A stretch of 64,000 nucleotides of DNA, taken from JBFJKD01 sp041600415. GTDB taxonomy: Bacteria; Pseudomonadota; Gammaproteobacteria; Pseudomonadales; Porticoccaceae. The stretch covers positions 310,001 through 374,000 of the forward strand of contig JBFIKF010000003.1 in assembly GCA_041600415.1 (NCBI GenBank), in the 5' to 3' direction. A program made the position numbers and the translations under genes. The notes below the pieces were generated by a model. That model was not told where the DNA came from. It made no database searches and saw only the letters and a program-made list of their open reading frames with translations. Of this stretch, positions 25,565 through 35,548 are shown piece by piece (position 1 is the stretch's first letter; every line of letters starts with the position of its first letter).

Positions 25565-28144
25565 TTAGTCACGGGTAGTGGTAAATACCAGACGATCATT
25601 CTCCAGCGCCACCACCACCGTGTCCCCCGGAGCGAAATCACCGGCCAGTACCGCCTGCGCCAGGGGGTTCTCCAGCAATTGTTGAATCGCCCGTTTCAGG
25701 GGTCTGGCGCCGTACACCGGATCAAAACCCGCATCGCACAGTTTGTCGATGGCTGCATCGCTCAAGGTCAGGCCCAGCTCCCGCTCGCCGAGTCGGCGCC
25801 GCAACAGGCCCAGTTGAATTTCAGCGATGCCACGCAGTTGCTCGCGGGCCAGCGGGTGAAACACCACCACCTCGTCGACCCGGTTGATAAATTCGGGGCG
25901 AAAATGACTACCCACCACGTCCATAACCGCGGCCTTCATCGCTTCGTAGTTCTCCTCTCCGGCCAGACTTTGAATAATGTCCGAGCCCAGGTTAGAGGTC
26001 ATGACAATCACCGTATTGCGAAAGTCCACGGTGCGGCCCTGGCCGTCGGTGAGGCGCCCGTCATCCAGCACCTGGAGCAGCACATTGAAGACGTCCGCAT
26101 GCGCCTTTTCCACCTCGTCCAGTAGCAGTACGGAGTACGGACGGCGGCGCACCGCCTCGGTGAGATAGCCGCCCTCCTCGTAGCCCACGTAACCGGGCGG
26201 CGCGCCAATCAGGCGCGCGACGGAATGTTTTTCCATAAACTCCGACATATCGATGCGCACCATGGCTTCATCGCTATCGAATAAAAATTCCGCCAGCGCC
26301 TTGCACAGTTCCGTTTTGCCCACGCCAGTGGGGCCGAGAAACAGGAACGAGCCGTTGGGCCGGTTCGGATCCGACAGCCCGGCTCGCGAGCGGCGCACCG
26401 CATCGGCGACAGCAACCACCGCTTCCTCCTGGCCCTTGACGCGCAGGTGTAGCGCTTCCTCCATGCGCAATAATTTGTCCCGCTCGCCCTCGAGCATTTT
26501 GGAGACCGGAACGCCAGTCCACTTGGACACCACCTCAGCAATTTCTTCGTCCGTCACTTTATTGCGCAACAGCTGTTTGACCTGGGTGCCCGACTCGCCC
26601 GCTGCCGCCAACTGTCTTTCCAGTTGGGGAATGGTGCCGTATTGCAGTTCGGACATTTTCGCCAGATCGCCGCTGCGCCGCGCGCTCTCCATGTCGAGGC
26701 GCGCCTGTTCCAGATCGCTCTTGAACTGGGCGGTGCCCTGCAGGGAGGCCTTCTCGGCTTTCCAGATATCATCCAGATCGGCGAATTCTTTTTCGATTCC
26801 TGCAATATCCTGCTCGAGTTTGGCCAGGCGCTTACGGGAGGCTTCATCCTCTTCCTTTTTAACCGCCTCTCTCTCCATCTTAAGTTGAATCAGACGTCGC
26901 TCCAGGCGATCCATCTCTTCGGGTTTGGAGTCGATTTCCATGCGAATACGACTTGCCGCCTCATCGATCAGGTCAATCGCCTTGTCCGGCAATTGCCGAT
27001 CGGTGATGTAGCGCTGGGACAGCCGGGCGGCGGCAATAATCGCGGCGTCGGTAATCTCAACCCGGTGATGAATTTCATACCGTTCCTTCAAGCCGCGCAA
27101 AATCGCCACGGTATCCTCTTCGGACGGCTCGTCCACCAGCACTTTTTGAAAGCGACGCTCCAGAGCAGCGTCTTTTTCAATATACTGACGATATTCGTCG
27201 AGAGTAGTGGCACCCACACAATGCAGCTCGCCCCGCGCCAGAGCCGGCTTCAACATATTGCCCGCATCCATGGCGCCTTCGGCTTTACCCGCGCCGACCA
27301 TGGTGTGCAGCTCGTCGATAAACAGGATTACCCGCCCCTCCTGTTTACCCAGCTCATTGAGTACGGACTTGAGGCGCTCTTCAAATTCACCGCGAAATTT
27401 TGCCCCGGCCAACAGGGAACCCATATCCAGGGATAACACCCGTTTGTCCTTCAGCCCCTCCGGCACCTCACCGTTGATAATGCGCTGCGCAAGCCCCTCC
27501 ACAATGGCGGTTTTACCCACCCCCGGCTCGCCAATTAACACTGGATTATTCTTGGTGCGCCGCTGCAGCACCTGGATAGTGCGGCGAATTTCATCATCCC
27601 GGCCGATCACCGGGTCGAGTTTGCCTCCCTCGGCGCGGGCGGTCAGATCAATGGTATATTTATCCAGGGCCTCGCGATTACCTTCGGCCTCCGGCGTATT
27701 CACCGCTTCACCCCCGCGCACCTGCGCAACCACTTGCTGCAAGCGCTTCTTGTCGCCAAATTTGCGCAGGGCGCTGCCCAGTTCGCCGCTGTCGTCCATG
27801 GCGGCAAGTAGCACGGATTCGCTGGCAATATACTGATCACCCTGCTGCTGAGCCTGTTTATCGGCAAGATTTAACAGACGCATCAGCGCCTGAGAAATGG
27901 CGATATCGCCGGTGGGATTTTTAATTTGCGCCTGCCCTTGAAGCATCCGCTCGAGCTCGCCCTCGAGACCGGGCAAATCGTACCCGGCCTTGCCCAGCAT
28001 GGGGCGCACTGCACCCCCGGACTGGCGCAACAGGGCTACCATCAGGTGCACGGGTTCAATGGCCGTGTGGTCACGGCCAATGGCCAGCGACTGGGCATCG
28101 GCGAGAGCTTCCTGTAGTTGATTGGTAATACGGTCCTGCCGCAT
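25565..28144 (-). CDS. clpB: ATP-dependent disaggregase ClpB
   Basis: 859-residue AAA+ chaperone that, with DnaK, extracts proteins from aggregates. Domains in order: Clp N-terminal repeat domain (residues 1-145), first AAA+ module with Walker A GEPGVGKT, the long M-domain coiled coil (about 400-525), second AAA+ module with Walker A GPTGVGKT, and the C-terminal D2 small domain. No ClpP-binding tripeptide was expected or seen. Heat-shock control is supported by a sigma32-like promoter at 28208-28237. Confidence 0.97.
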   Translation of the reverse strand: MRQDRITNQLQEALADAQSLAIGRDHTAIEPVHLMVALLRQSGGAVRPMLGKAGYDLPGLEGELERMLQGQAQIKNPTGDIAISQALMRLLNLADKQAQQQGDQYIASESVLLAAMDDSGELGSALRKFGDKKRLQQVVAQVRGGEAVNTPEAEGNREALDKYTIDLTARAEGGKLDPVIGRDDEIRRTIQVLQRRTKNNPVLIGEPGVGKTAIVEGLAQRIINGEVPEGLKDKRVLSLDMGSLLAGAKFRGEFEERLKSVLNELGKQEGRVILFIDELHTMVGAGKAEGAMDAGNMLKPALARGELHCVGATTLDEYRQYIEKDAALERRFQKVLVDEPSEEDTVAILRGLKERYEIHHRVEITDAAIIAAARLSQRYITDRQLPDKAIDLIDEAASRIRMEIDSKPEEMDRLERRLIQLKMEREAVKKEEDEASRKRLAKLEQDIAGIEKEFADLDDIWKAEKASLQGTAQFKSDLEQARLDMESARRSGDLAKMSELQYGTIPQLERQLAAAGESGTQVKQLLRNKVTDEEIAEVVSKWTGVPVSKMLEGERDKLLRMEEALHLRVKGQEEAVVAVADAVRRSRAGLSDPNRPNGSFLFLGPTGVGKTELCKALAEFLFDSDEAMVRIDMSEFMEKHSVARLIGAPPGYVGYEEGGYLTEAVRRRPYSVLLLDEVEKAHADVFNVLLQVLDDGRLTDGQGRTVDFRNTVIVMTSNLGSDIIQSLAGEENYEAMKAAVMDVVGSHFRPEFINRVDEVVVFHPLAREQLRGIAEIQLGLLRRRLGERELGLTLSDAAIDKLCDAGFDPVYGARPLKRAIQQLLENPLAQAVLAGDFAPGDTVVVALENDRLVFTTTRD

Positions 28145-28207
28145 AGCCTGACTCCTTAAACAATAGTTAACGCGCCAAGTTTCCGGGCGCCATGTTTCTG
28201 CTTAAGG

Positions 28208-28237
28208 ATTTTGGGGTGAAGCAGGACAAATTCAACC
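28208..28237 (-). promoter_or_regulatory. Sigma32 (RpoH)-type heat-shock promoter of clpB
   Basis: On the minus strand, a -35 element GGTTGAA (28237-28231), a 14-base spacer and a -10 element CCCCAAAAT (28216-28208). This is close to the RpoH consensus CTTGAA-N13-15-CCCCATNT. It is 64 bases upstream of the clpB ATG, an appropriate distance. Confidence 0.7.
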
Positions 28238-28275
28238 GTCGCCTGCAGCGCAGTTGCGCGAGATCAAGGGGAGTA

Positions 28276-28602
28276 TCAGTTTTCAGGGGTGAGGATCGAC
28301 TCGAGGCGCACCACATCAAATGCTGGCTCTTCGTAGGGATGCGCCTGCCGCAACGCTGCTATGACTTGATCAATCAGGTGATCCGCGCAAACCATTTCCA
28401 CCTTGTATTCGGTTACCGTTTGCACCAAATCCAAATCACCGATAAACGGCTGACTGCCCTGCAAGGGTCGAAACTGCCCCTGGCCGAGGGTCTGCCAACA
28501 ACAGCGATCGTAATCCCCCATGCGGCCTGCGCCCGCCGCAAACACCGCGTCCTTGACCGTTTCAAGGTGATTCTCCGGAACATAGAAACTGAATTTATAC
28601 AT
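28276..28602 (-). CDS. NIF3/YqfO-like small protein
   Basis: 108-residue protein equivalent to the PII/CutA-like insert domain of NIF3-family YqfO proteins, found here as a free-standing domain. It begins MYKFSFYVPENHLETVKDAV and contains the conserved end ALRQAHPYEEPAFDVVRL. Possible metal or nucleotide binding is known for relatives, without a defined role. It lies between cnoX and clpB on the same strand. Confidence 0.8.
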   Translation of the reverse strand: MYKFSFYVPENHLETVKDAVFAAGAGRMGDYDRCCWQTLGQGQFRPLQGSQPFIGDLDLVQTVTEYKVEMVCADHLIDQVIAALRQAHPYEEPAFDVVRLESILTPEN

Positions 28603-28632
28603 CGGTCAGTTACCGTTCGCCGTCAGTAAAGG

Positions 28633-29487
28633 TTAATGCAACAGGGTAAAAAACTTGCGTTGAAACTGGACCGCCATGGGGTCGCCCTTGCCGAGTGCCG
28701 CCAGCACATCCAGAAAAAGTTTTTTGGCGCCACCGTCCTGAAAATTTAAATTCGCTCGCAGCACCGCCAGCAAAATTTCCAGCGCGTCCTTGTGATGCCC
28801 ATGCTCGCTGAGCTGCACCGCCAACTGGCAGGCCAGCTCATGGTTGTCCGGTTCGTTTTTCAGGCGCTGTTCCAGCACTTCTATTTCAGGTGCTTTGCCG
28901 GCCTGGCGGCGCAATTCCAGCTGCGCCATCAACTGTTCGTAATGGGCGTCGCGATCCTGAATTAGCACGGCCTTGAGAATCACCTCCGCTTCGTCAGTGC
29001 GCTGCAACTGCAACCAGGTGTGGGCCAACGCCAGAGCGATGTCGGTGCGCTGCGCGGACGCCTCGTAGGCCTGTCGCAGCAGGGGCAACGCTTCGTTAAA
29101 CGCGCCCGCCGCCAGATGAGTTTCCGCCTCGGCGAGCATCGCGTCCCAGGGTTTGGGCAGGTGAGTGTCGAGCAGTTCGCGAATCGCCTGTTCCGGCTGC
29201 ACGCCCTGAAAGGCATCCACCGGCTGCCCATCCTTCATCAGAATGACCGTGGGCAAACTGCGCACGCCAAACTGTTCGGCAATCATCTGTTGTTGATCGG
29301 CGTTCACCTTGGCGAGCAGAAACTGCCCGGCATACTCATTGGCCAGCTTTTCGAGAACCGGCATCAACACCTTGCACGGCGCGCACCAGTCCGCCCAAAA
29401 GTCGACCAACACCGGGCGTCGGGACGATTCATCGAGCAATACTTGCTGCGCGTTGTGTTCGGTGACATCAATAACGTGTTCATTCAT
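28633..29487 (-). CDS. cnoX: Thioredoxin-TPR co-chaperone CnoX (YbbN)
   Basis: 284-residue protein with an N-terminal thioredoxin domain (residues 1-110) and a C-terminal TPR region. The active site is WCAPCK, a complete CXXC; in E. coli CnoX the first cysteine is lost, so this protein could still have redox activity. CnoX holds unfolded clients under oxidative (hypochlorous) stress and passes them to GroEL or DnaK. Its ATG overlaps the purL stop by four bases (ATGA). Confidence 0.9.
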   Translation of the reverse strand: MNEHVIDVTEHNAQQVLLDESSRRPVLVDFWADWCAPCKVLMPVLEKLANEYAGQFLLAKVNADQQQMIAEQFGVRSLPTVILMKDGQPVDAFQGVQPEQAIRELLDTHLPKPWDAMLAEAETHLAAGAFNEALPLLRQAYEASAQRTDIALALAHTWLQLQRTDEAEVILKAVLIQDRDAHYEQLMAQLELRRQAGKAPEIEVLEQRLKNEPDNHELACQLAVQLSEHGHHKDALEILLAVLRANLNFQDGGAKKLFLDVLAALGKGDPMAVQFQRKFFTLLH

Positions 29488-32400
29488 GCTACAAAAACCC
29501 TCGCGTTGCGAAACATACGTAACCAGGCACCGTCCTCACCCCACTCGTCAGGATGCCAGGAATTGGTCACCGTGCGAAACACCCGTTCCGGATGGGGCAT
29601 CATCAGCGTAACCCTGCCGTCCCCACTGACCACCCCCGCGATACCTTGCGGCGAGCCATTGGGGTTAGCCGGGTAACGCTCGGTCACCGCCAGGCGGTTG
29701 TCAATATAGCGCAGGGCAACGCCATGCGATTGTTGCAGGCGGGCCAGTTGTTGCGCGTCGGCAAATTCCGCGCGACCCTCGCCGTGGGCCACGGCGATGG
29801 GCAGGTGGGAACCCGCCATATCGGCGAGAAACAGGGACGGCGACTTTTCGATTCTGACCAGTGCTACCCGCGCCTCGAATTGTTCGGACAGGTTGCGTAC
29901 AAAATGTGGCCAGTGTTCGGCGCCGGGAATCAGCTCCCGCAGATTGGCGAGCATCTGGCAGCCGTTACAGACGCCCAGGGTAAAACTGTCGGAACGGGTA
30001 AAAAATTGCGCAAACTGATCCCGCGCACGGCTGTTGAACAAAATAGTTTTGGCCCAACCCTCCCCCGCGCCCAGCACATCGCCGTACGAAAACCCGCCGC
30101 AGGCCACCAGTCCCTGAAATTCACTAAGGACAACCTGCCCGGACAGAATATCGCTCATATGTACATCGACCGCGCTGAATCCGGCGCGATCAAACGCCGC
30201 CGCCATTTCCAGTTGGCCATTGACACCCTGCTCCCGCAGAATCGCCATGCGTGGTCGTACGCCACGGGCGATAAACGGCGCGGCAATGTCGTCATCGATG
30301 GCGTAAGTGAGCGCCGCGCTCAAACCGGGATCCGGCGCGGCGATGGCGGAATATTCCTGCTGCGCACACTCGGGGTTATCGCGTAGAGATTGCAAACGAA
30401 AGCTGGTTTGCGCCCACAGCTGCTGTAATTCCACACGGGGAGCGCTGAACAACACCGCTCCATCCCGCCCAAAGCTAATAGTGTCAGTGGCGTTTAGCGT
30501 GCCGATGGGCTGCACCGCATCCCCCAGACCTGCCTGCTGGAACCGTGCGAGCAGCGGCTCGACCTGCGCCTCCGCCACCTGCACCACAGCCCCCAGTTCC
30601 TCGTTAAACAGGAAGGCCACAGGATCGATACTGGGTGGCAGCTCAAGGGTGATGCCGGTGTGACCGGCAAAACTCATCTCCACCAGCGTGGCCAGCAGCC
30701 CGCCGTCGGATCGATCGTGGTAGGCAAGGATTTGCTCTGCCTCGAGACTCGCCTGCATGACATCGAAGAAATCGCGCAACTGCTGTGGGTGATCCAGATT
30801 CGGTGTCCCGTCACCGAGCTGACTCCAGGTTTGTGCCAAAATAGAGCCGCCCATGCGATATTGTCCGCCGCCCAGATCGATATACAGCAGCCGAGAGTTT
30901 CCGCGATCCGTGCGCAATTGTGGTGTCACTGTTTTGCGCACATCCACTACCGGCGCGAACGCCGACACAATTAACGACAGGGGCGCCGTCACGGCTTTTT
31001 CCAGTTCACCATTTTCATTGCCCTCGCGCCATACGGTGCGCATGGACATGGAGTCTTTGCCGACCGGAATGGCAATACCCAGTTGCGGGCACAGCTCAAT
31101 ACCAATGGCCTGCACGGCGCGATACAGTTTTTCGTCTTCGCCGAGATGTCCCGCCGCGCACATCCAGTTGGCTGACAGCTTGATATCCCCCATCTGTGCA
31201 ATACGCGCCGCCGCAATATTGGTCAACGCCTCTCCCACCGCCATGCGCGCCGACGCGGGGGCGTCGAGCAACGCCAACGGCGTGCGTTCGCCCATGGCCA
31301 TTGCCTCACCTGCGTTGCTGTCAAACGACACCGTGGTCACCGCGCAATCCGCGACCGGCACCTGCCAGGGGCCAACCATTTGATCCCGCGCCACCATGCC
31401 GGTAATGGAGCGATCACCGATGGTAATCAAAAAACTTTTACTAGCTACCGTCGGGTGGCTCAGGACCCGTCGTACCGCTTCATCGAGCACAATTTCCCGC
31501 GTATCGAAGGATTGGGTCGACGCATAGTGGCGGCCCGCTTCGCGGTGCATTTTGGGCGGCTTGCCAAACAGCACGGCCATGGGCAAGTCCACCGGCTGTG
31601 CGTCGAACAATCGGTCGTTCAGCTGCAGCTTTTTGTCGGCGATAGCTTCACCCACCACCGCCACTGGACAGCGCTCGCGCGCGCACAACGCGATAAATTG
31701 TTGCAGATGCTGTGGGGTGACCGCGAGCACGTAGCGCTCCTGAGATTCGTTGCACCATATCTCCAATGGCGACATACCCGGTTCGTCACAGGGCACCTCG
31801 CGCAACTCAAAACGACCGCCGCAGCCACCATCTTTCACCAGTTCTGGAAACGCGTTCGATAACCCGCCGGCACCAACATCGTGAATAAACGCGATGGGAT
31901 TATTCGCCCCCAACTGCCAGCAGCGATCGATGACTTCCTGACAGCGGCGCTGCATCTCGGGATTCTGCCGTTGCACCGAGGCAAAATCGAGATTCTCCGC
32001 GCTGGTGCCGGAGGCCATGGACGACGCGGCGCCGCCACCGAGCCCGATCAACATGGCAGGGCCACCCAGTACCACCAGTTTACAGCCGGGCGCGAACGGC
32101 GGTTTGTCCACGTGATCCGCGCGAATATTGCCGTAGCCCCCGGCCACCATAATCGGCTTGTGATAGCCCCGCTGTTCGCCCCCGTGGGACATTTCAAAGG
32201 TGCGAAAATAGCCGCACAGATTGGGGCGCCCAAACTCGTTGTTAAAGGCGGCGCCGCCAATCGGACCCTCCAGCATAATCTCCAGGGCAGAGGCAATGCG
32301 TTGCGGTTTGCCGTAATCCTGTTCCCAGGGCTGACAGAACCCCGGAATTTTCAAATTGGAAACCGTAAAACCGGTCAGACCCGCTTTCGGCTTGGAGCCT

Positions 32401-33371
32401 CTGCCTACCGCTCCTTCGTCGCGAATTTCACCCCCCGACCCGGTGCCCGCGCCAGGATAAGGCGCAATGGCCGTGGGATGATTGTGGGTCTCCACCTTCA
32501 TCAACAGATGCACCGGCTCCTGGTGGTAACCATATATCTGGTCGGTGGAAGCTGGATAAAACCGACCGGCGGTACTGCCCGCGACCACCGCGGCATTATC
32601 AGAATAGGCGGACAGCACATTCGCGCCGTTGGCGCGATGGGTATTTTTAATCATGGCGAACAGCGAGTCTGCCTGTCGCTCCCCATCCAGAGTCCAGGTG
32701 GCATTAAAAATTTTATGGCGGCAATGTTCCGAATTAGCCTGCGCGAACATCATCAGTTCGACATCGCTGGGATTGCGTTGCAGCTGCAAAAAATTTTCGG
32801 TCAGGTAATCGATTTCGTCCGCCGCCAGCGCCAGCCCTAACTGGGTGTTGGCCACGTCGAGCGCAGCCCGCCCCCGACCCATCACATCCACCAGTTGCAG
32901 GGAACGGGGCTGCTCCGTATTGAACAACGCCTGCGCCTGCGACAGATCGTCGAGCACAGTTTCCACCATGGGATCGTGCAATAACGTCGCCACTCGGTGC
33001 AGGGTGGCCGCATCCGGTTGCCGAGAAAACGCCACGTAATAACCGATGCCGCGCTCAACCCGACGCAGGGTCGACAACCCGGCGTTATGGGCGATATCAG
33101 TGGCCTTGCTGGACCAGGGGGAGATCGTCCCCACCCGGGGGACCACCAAAAACAGAGTGCCCCTGGCCGGTTCCGCTGTGGCATGCGGACCGTAGCGCAG
33201 TAGCGTTTCGAGTACATCGTGCTCGTCAGCTGACAGCTCGCCCTCGACAACCGCAAAGTGTACGTACTCCGCGTAAACCGATTGTACCATTGGGGCCGCG
33301 TCTACCAGGGTTCCGTGGAGTTTTTGTCTGCGAAATAAAGACAGTGCCGGCGCGCCGCGCAGAATCAACAT
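29484..33371 (-). CDS. purL: Phosphoribosylformylglycinamidine synthase
   Basis: 1295-residue large-type FGAM synthase (step 4 of purine synthesis) carrying both synthetase and glutaminase. Landmarks: the AIR-synthetase-like pair of ATP-binding domains with KVETHNHPTAIAPYPGAGTG, a second domain containing AVPVGKDSMSM-type text (IAIPVGKDSMSM), and the C-terminal glutaminase with nucleophile in GVCNGCQML and the His/Glu pair HGEGRAEF. Start at 33371 (MLILRGAPALSLFRRQKL) is the family start; an in-frame extension to 33500 overlaps the divergent mltF leader. Confidence 0.96.
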   Translation of the reverse strand: MLILRGAPALSLFRRQKLHGTLVDAAPMVQSVYAEYVHFAVVEGELSADEHDVLETLLRYGPHATAEPARGTLFLVVPRVGTISPWSSKATDIAHNAGLSTLRRVERGIGYYVAFSRQPDAATLHRVATLLHDPMVETVLDDLSQAQALFNTEQPRSLQLVDVMGRGRAALDVANTQLGLALAADEIDYLTENFLQLQRNPSDVELMMFAQANSEHCRHKIFNATWTLDGERQADSLFAMIKNTHRANGANVLSAYSDNAAVVAGSTAGRFYPASTDQIYGYHQEPVHLLMKVETHNHPTAIAPYPGAGTGSGGEIRDEGAVGRGSKPKAGLTGFTVSNLKIPGFCQPWEQDYGKPQRIASALEIMLEGPIGGAAFNNEFGRPNLCGYFRTFEMSHGGEQRGYHKPIMVAGGYGNIRADHVDKPPFAPGCKLVVLGGPAMLIGLGGGAASSMASGTSAENLDFASVQRQNPEMQRRCQEVIDRCWQLGANNPIAFIHDVGAGGLSNAFPELVKDGGCGGRFELREVPCDEPGMSPLEIWCNESQERYVLAVTPQHLQQFIALCARERCPVAVVGEAIADKKLQLNDRLFDAQPVDLPMAVLFGKPPKMHREAGRHYASTQSFDTREIVLDEAVRRVLSHPTVASKSFLITIGDRSITGMVARDQMVGPWQVPVADCAVTTVSFDSNAGEAMAMGERTPLALLDAPASARMAVGEALTNIAAARIAQMGDIKLSANWMCAAGHLGEDEKLYRAVQAIGIELCPQLGIAIPVGKDSMSMRTVWREGNENGELEKAVTAPLSLIVSAFAPVVDVRKTVTPQLRTDRGNSRLLYIDLGGGQYRMGGSILAQTWSQLGDGTPNLDHPQQLRDFFDVMQASLEAEQILAYHDRSDGGLLATLVEMSFAGHTGITLELPPSIDPVAFLFNEELGAVVQVAEAQVEPLLARFQQAGLGDAVQPIGTLNATDTISFGRDGAVLFSAPRVELQQLWAQTSFRLQSLRDNPECAQQEYSAIAAPDPGLSAALTYAIDDDIAAPFIARGVRPRMAILREQGVNGQLEMAAAFDRAGFSAVDVHMSDILSGQVVLSEFQGLVACGGFSYGDVLGAGEGWAKTILFNSRARDQFAQFFTRSDSFTLGVCNGCQMLANLRELIPGAEHWPHFVRNLSEQFEARVALVRIEKSPSLFLADMAGSHLPIAVAHGEGRAEFADAQQLARLQQSHGVALRYIDNRLAVTERYPANPNGSPQGIAGVVSGDGRVTLMMPHPERVFRTVTNSWHPDEWGEDGAWLRMFRNARVFVA

Positions 33372-33568
33372 CAATGGGCTCTCAACAGGACGGGAATGAA
33401 GAGCGCGTATTGTACTGAAAATGGATGCGGTGGGCAGCTTGCAAGTATGAGGAATCCGAATAGTGGCGCACATCACAGCCCCGAAGACGTTGCCGAACAA
33501 TGGTTGAACCGGGCAGCGACTCCCACTACTCTTGCCCCCATGGCGATCTCGGGGCGACTTATCGAACC

Positions 33569-35026
33569 ATGCAATTAGGATTTTTTCACCTCAAGCGTGC
33601 GACCCGCCGCCTGCTGTTATCACTGGCCGTATTTGTGGCCTGCGCCGGAATAACCGCTAGCCGTGCGCCTACCACCCTGGAAATTATTCAGTCCAACGGG
33701 GTGCTGCGCATGATCACCTTTACTGGTCCGACCACCTACTACACGGATGCCAAAGGGGAGAATGGTTTTGAGTATGTGCTCGCCCGCGCCTTTGCCAATT
33801 ATCTGGGGGTCAATCTCGAAGTCTCGGTGATCGATAACCTCAACACGATTTTTATCGCATTGGGTGGGCCCCGGGGGGATTTCGCGGCGGCCGGACTAAC
33901 CGCGACCACGGAGCGGCAATCCCGCGCGCGCTTTTCCACGCCCTATCTGACGGTCACGCAAAAACTCATTTACGGTCGCCATCTGCGGCGCCCCCGATCT
34001 GTGGAAGATTTAATCGGCGGTCGTCTGGTCGTCATCGCCAGTAGCTCCCACACGGAAACCCTGGCGCGCTTGAAAGTCGAGCACCCGCAGCTGGAGTGGC
34101 AGGAATTGCCCAACACCGAAATGCTGGAGTTGATGCAGATGGTGCACGACGGCGACGCGGACTACGCCATCGTCGATTCTTCGGCCTTTGATATCGACCG
34201 TAGTCTGTATCCAAAAGCCCGCGCGGCTTTTGATCTAACCGACCCGGAGCCCATCGCCTGGGCATTCCCCAACTACGGGGACGACACCCTGGTGCAGGCG
34301 GCCAACGCCTTTTTACACGACTATCGGGAGAGTGGTCAGCTGACGCGGCTGGAGGAGCGTTTTTTTGACCACACGGATGGATTCAGCGTCGGTGGCTCGC
34401 AAACCTTCATGAAAAGAGTGACAACCAAACTCCCCGACTTCCAGGCCCTGTTTCAGGAAGTCGCGGAGCGCTACGAACTCGACTGGCATCTGGTGGCCGC
34501 CATCGCCTATCAGGAGTCCCACTGGAATCCGCACGCCACATCGCCGACCGGCGTGCGCGGCCTGATGATGTTGACCACGGATACCGCGCGGGAGATGGGG
34601 GTTAGCGATCGCCTCGACGCGCAGCAGAGTCTACGCGGTGGCGTCGAATATTTGTTACAGACCAAGGCGCGCATTCCCGCCGCCATCGTCGAACCCGATC
34701 GCACCTGGCTGGCATTGGCGGCCTACAACATTGGACTGGGGCACCTGGAGGATGCACGAGTCCTCACCGAGCGCGCCGGTATGAATCCCAACCGCTGGCG
34801 GGATGTACGCAAACATCTACCGTTACTGTCCCAACGTAAATATTATTCCACCGTCAGACACGGCGTCGCCCGCGGCACTGAACCCGTACACTTTGTACAG
34901 AATATTCGCCACTACCGCACCATTCTGCAGTGGCACTCCCTGGAACAGGCGCGCCTCGCCACGCAACAAGAGGCCCAGCCCGCCAACACACAGGGTTGGC
35001 GCAACGATATTTTGATGCCCCTCTAG
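33569..35026 (+). CDS. mltF: Membrane-bound lytic murein transglycosylase F
   Basis: 485-residue outer-membrane enzyme that cuts peptidoglycan. It has a hydrophobic N-terminal export segment (RLLLSLAVFVACAG), an ABC-type solute-binding domain (about residues 40-265, beginning LEIIQSNGVLRMITFTG) and a C-terminal SLT domain with the catalytic glutamate in AIAYQESHWNP followed by GVRGLMMLT and AAYNIGLGH. Divergent from purL, as in many gammaproteobacteria. The ATG at 33569 lacks a strong ribosome site, so the start is the least certain part. Confidence 0.9.
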   Translation: MQLGFFHLKRATRRLLLSLAVFVACAGITASRAPTTLEIIQSNGVLRMITFTGPTTYYTDAKGENGFEYVLARAFANYLGVNLEVSVIDNLNTIFIALGGPRGDFAAAGLTATTERQSRARFSTPYLTVTQKLIYGRHLRRPRSVEDLIGGRLVVIASSSHTETLARLKVEHPQLEWQELPNTEMLELMQMVHDGDADYAIVDSSAFDIDRSLYPKARAAFDLTDPEPIAWAFPNYGDDTLVQAANAFLHDYRESGQLTRLEERFFDHTDGFSVGGSQTFMKRVTTKLPDFQALFQEVAERYELDWHLVAAIAYQESHWNPHATSPTGVRGLMMLTTDTAREMGVSDRLDAQQSLRGGVEYLLQTKARIPAAIVEPDRTWLALAAYNIGLGHLEDARVLTERAGMNPNRWRDVRKHLPLLSQRKYYSTVRHGVARGTEPVHFVQNIRHYRTILQWHSLEQARLATQQEAQPANTQGWRNDILMPL

Positions 35027-35067
35027 GGCGCAGGGTTTGCGGATAACGGGAAGGGCACCGCAGGCGG

Positions 35068-35544
35068 CTATTCGCGGTCGCGACGCCGCTGAAAAAACTC
35101 ACTCATCAACCCGCTGCACTGCTCGGCAAGCACGCCACCGCTCCAGTGCATGCGGTGGTTGAACCAGCCGCTATCCAGCAGCGCGGCGCGGCTGGTAACC
35201 GCACCTCCCTTGGGCTCGGTGGCGCCAAACACCAGGCGCTCAATACGGGCATGGGCCATGGCGCCGACACACATGGCGCAGGGCTCAATGGTCACATACA
35301 GCGTGGTGCCCGGCAGTCGATAGTTGCCGAGCTTGCGGCCAGCGCTGCGCAACGCCTGAATTTCCGCGTGGGCGCTGGGGTCGCAGGTGCCAATCGGGCT
35401 GTTCCACCCTTCCCCCACCACCTCTTCCCCCGCCACCAGCACGGCGCCCACCGGCACCTCGCCCGCCGCTTCGGCTTCGCGGGCCAGCGCCAACGCCTGC
35501 TGCATCCAGTGTTGATCCCGCTCGGTGATGTGCATCGGTGGCAT
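35068..35544 (-). CDS. tadA: tRNA-specific adenosine-34 deaminase
   Basis: 158-residue deaminase that makes inosine at the wobble base of tRNA-Arg(ACG). The zinc and catalytic motifs are HAEIQAL (His, Glu) and PCAMCVGAM (two Cys). Length and the VPVGAVLV start region fit. The ATG at 35544 has AGGGGT too close; ATG at 35535 (MHITERDQHW), nine to ten bases from the same site, is a good alternative. Confidence 0.95.
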   Translation of the reverse strand: MPPMHITERDQHWMQQALALAREAEAAGEVPVGAVLVAGEEVVGEGWNSPIGTCDPSAHAEIQALRSAGRKLGNYRLPGTTLYVTIEPCAMCVGAMAHARIERLVFGATEPKGGAVTSRAALLDSGWFNHRMHWSGGVLAEQCSGLMSEFFQRRRDRE

Positions 35545-35548
35545 ACCC

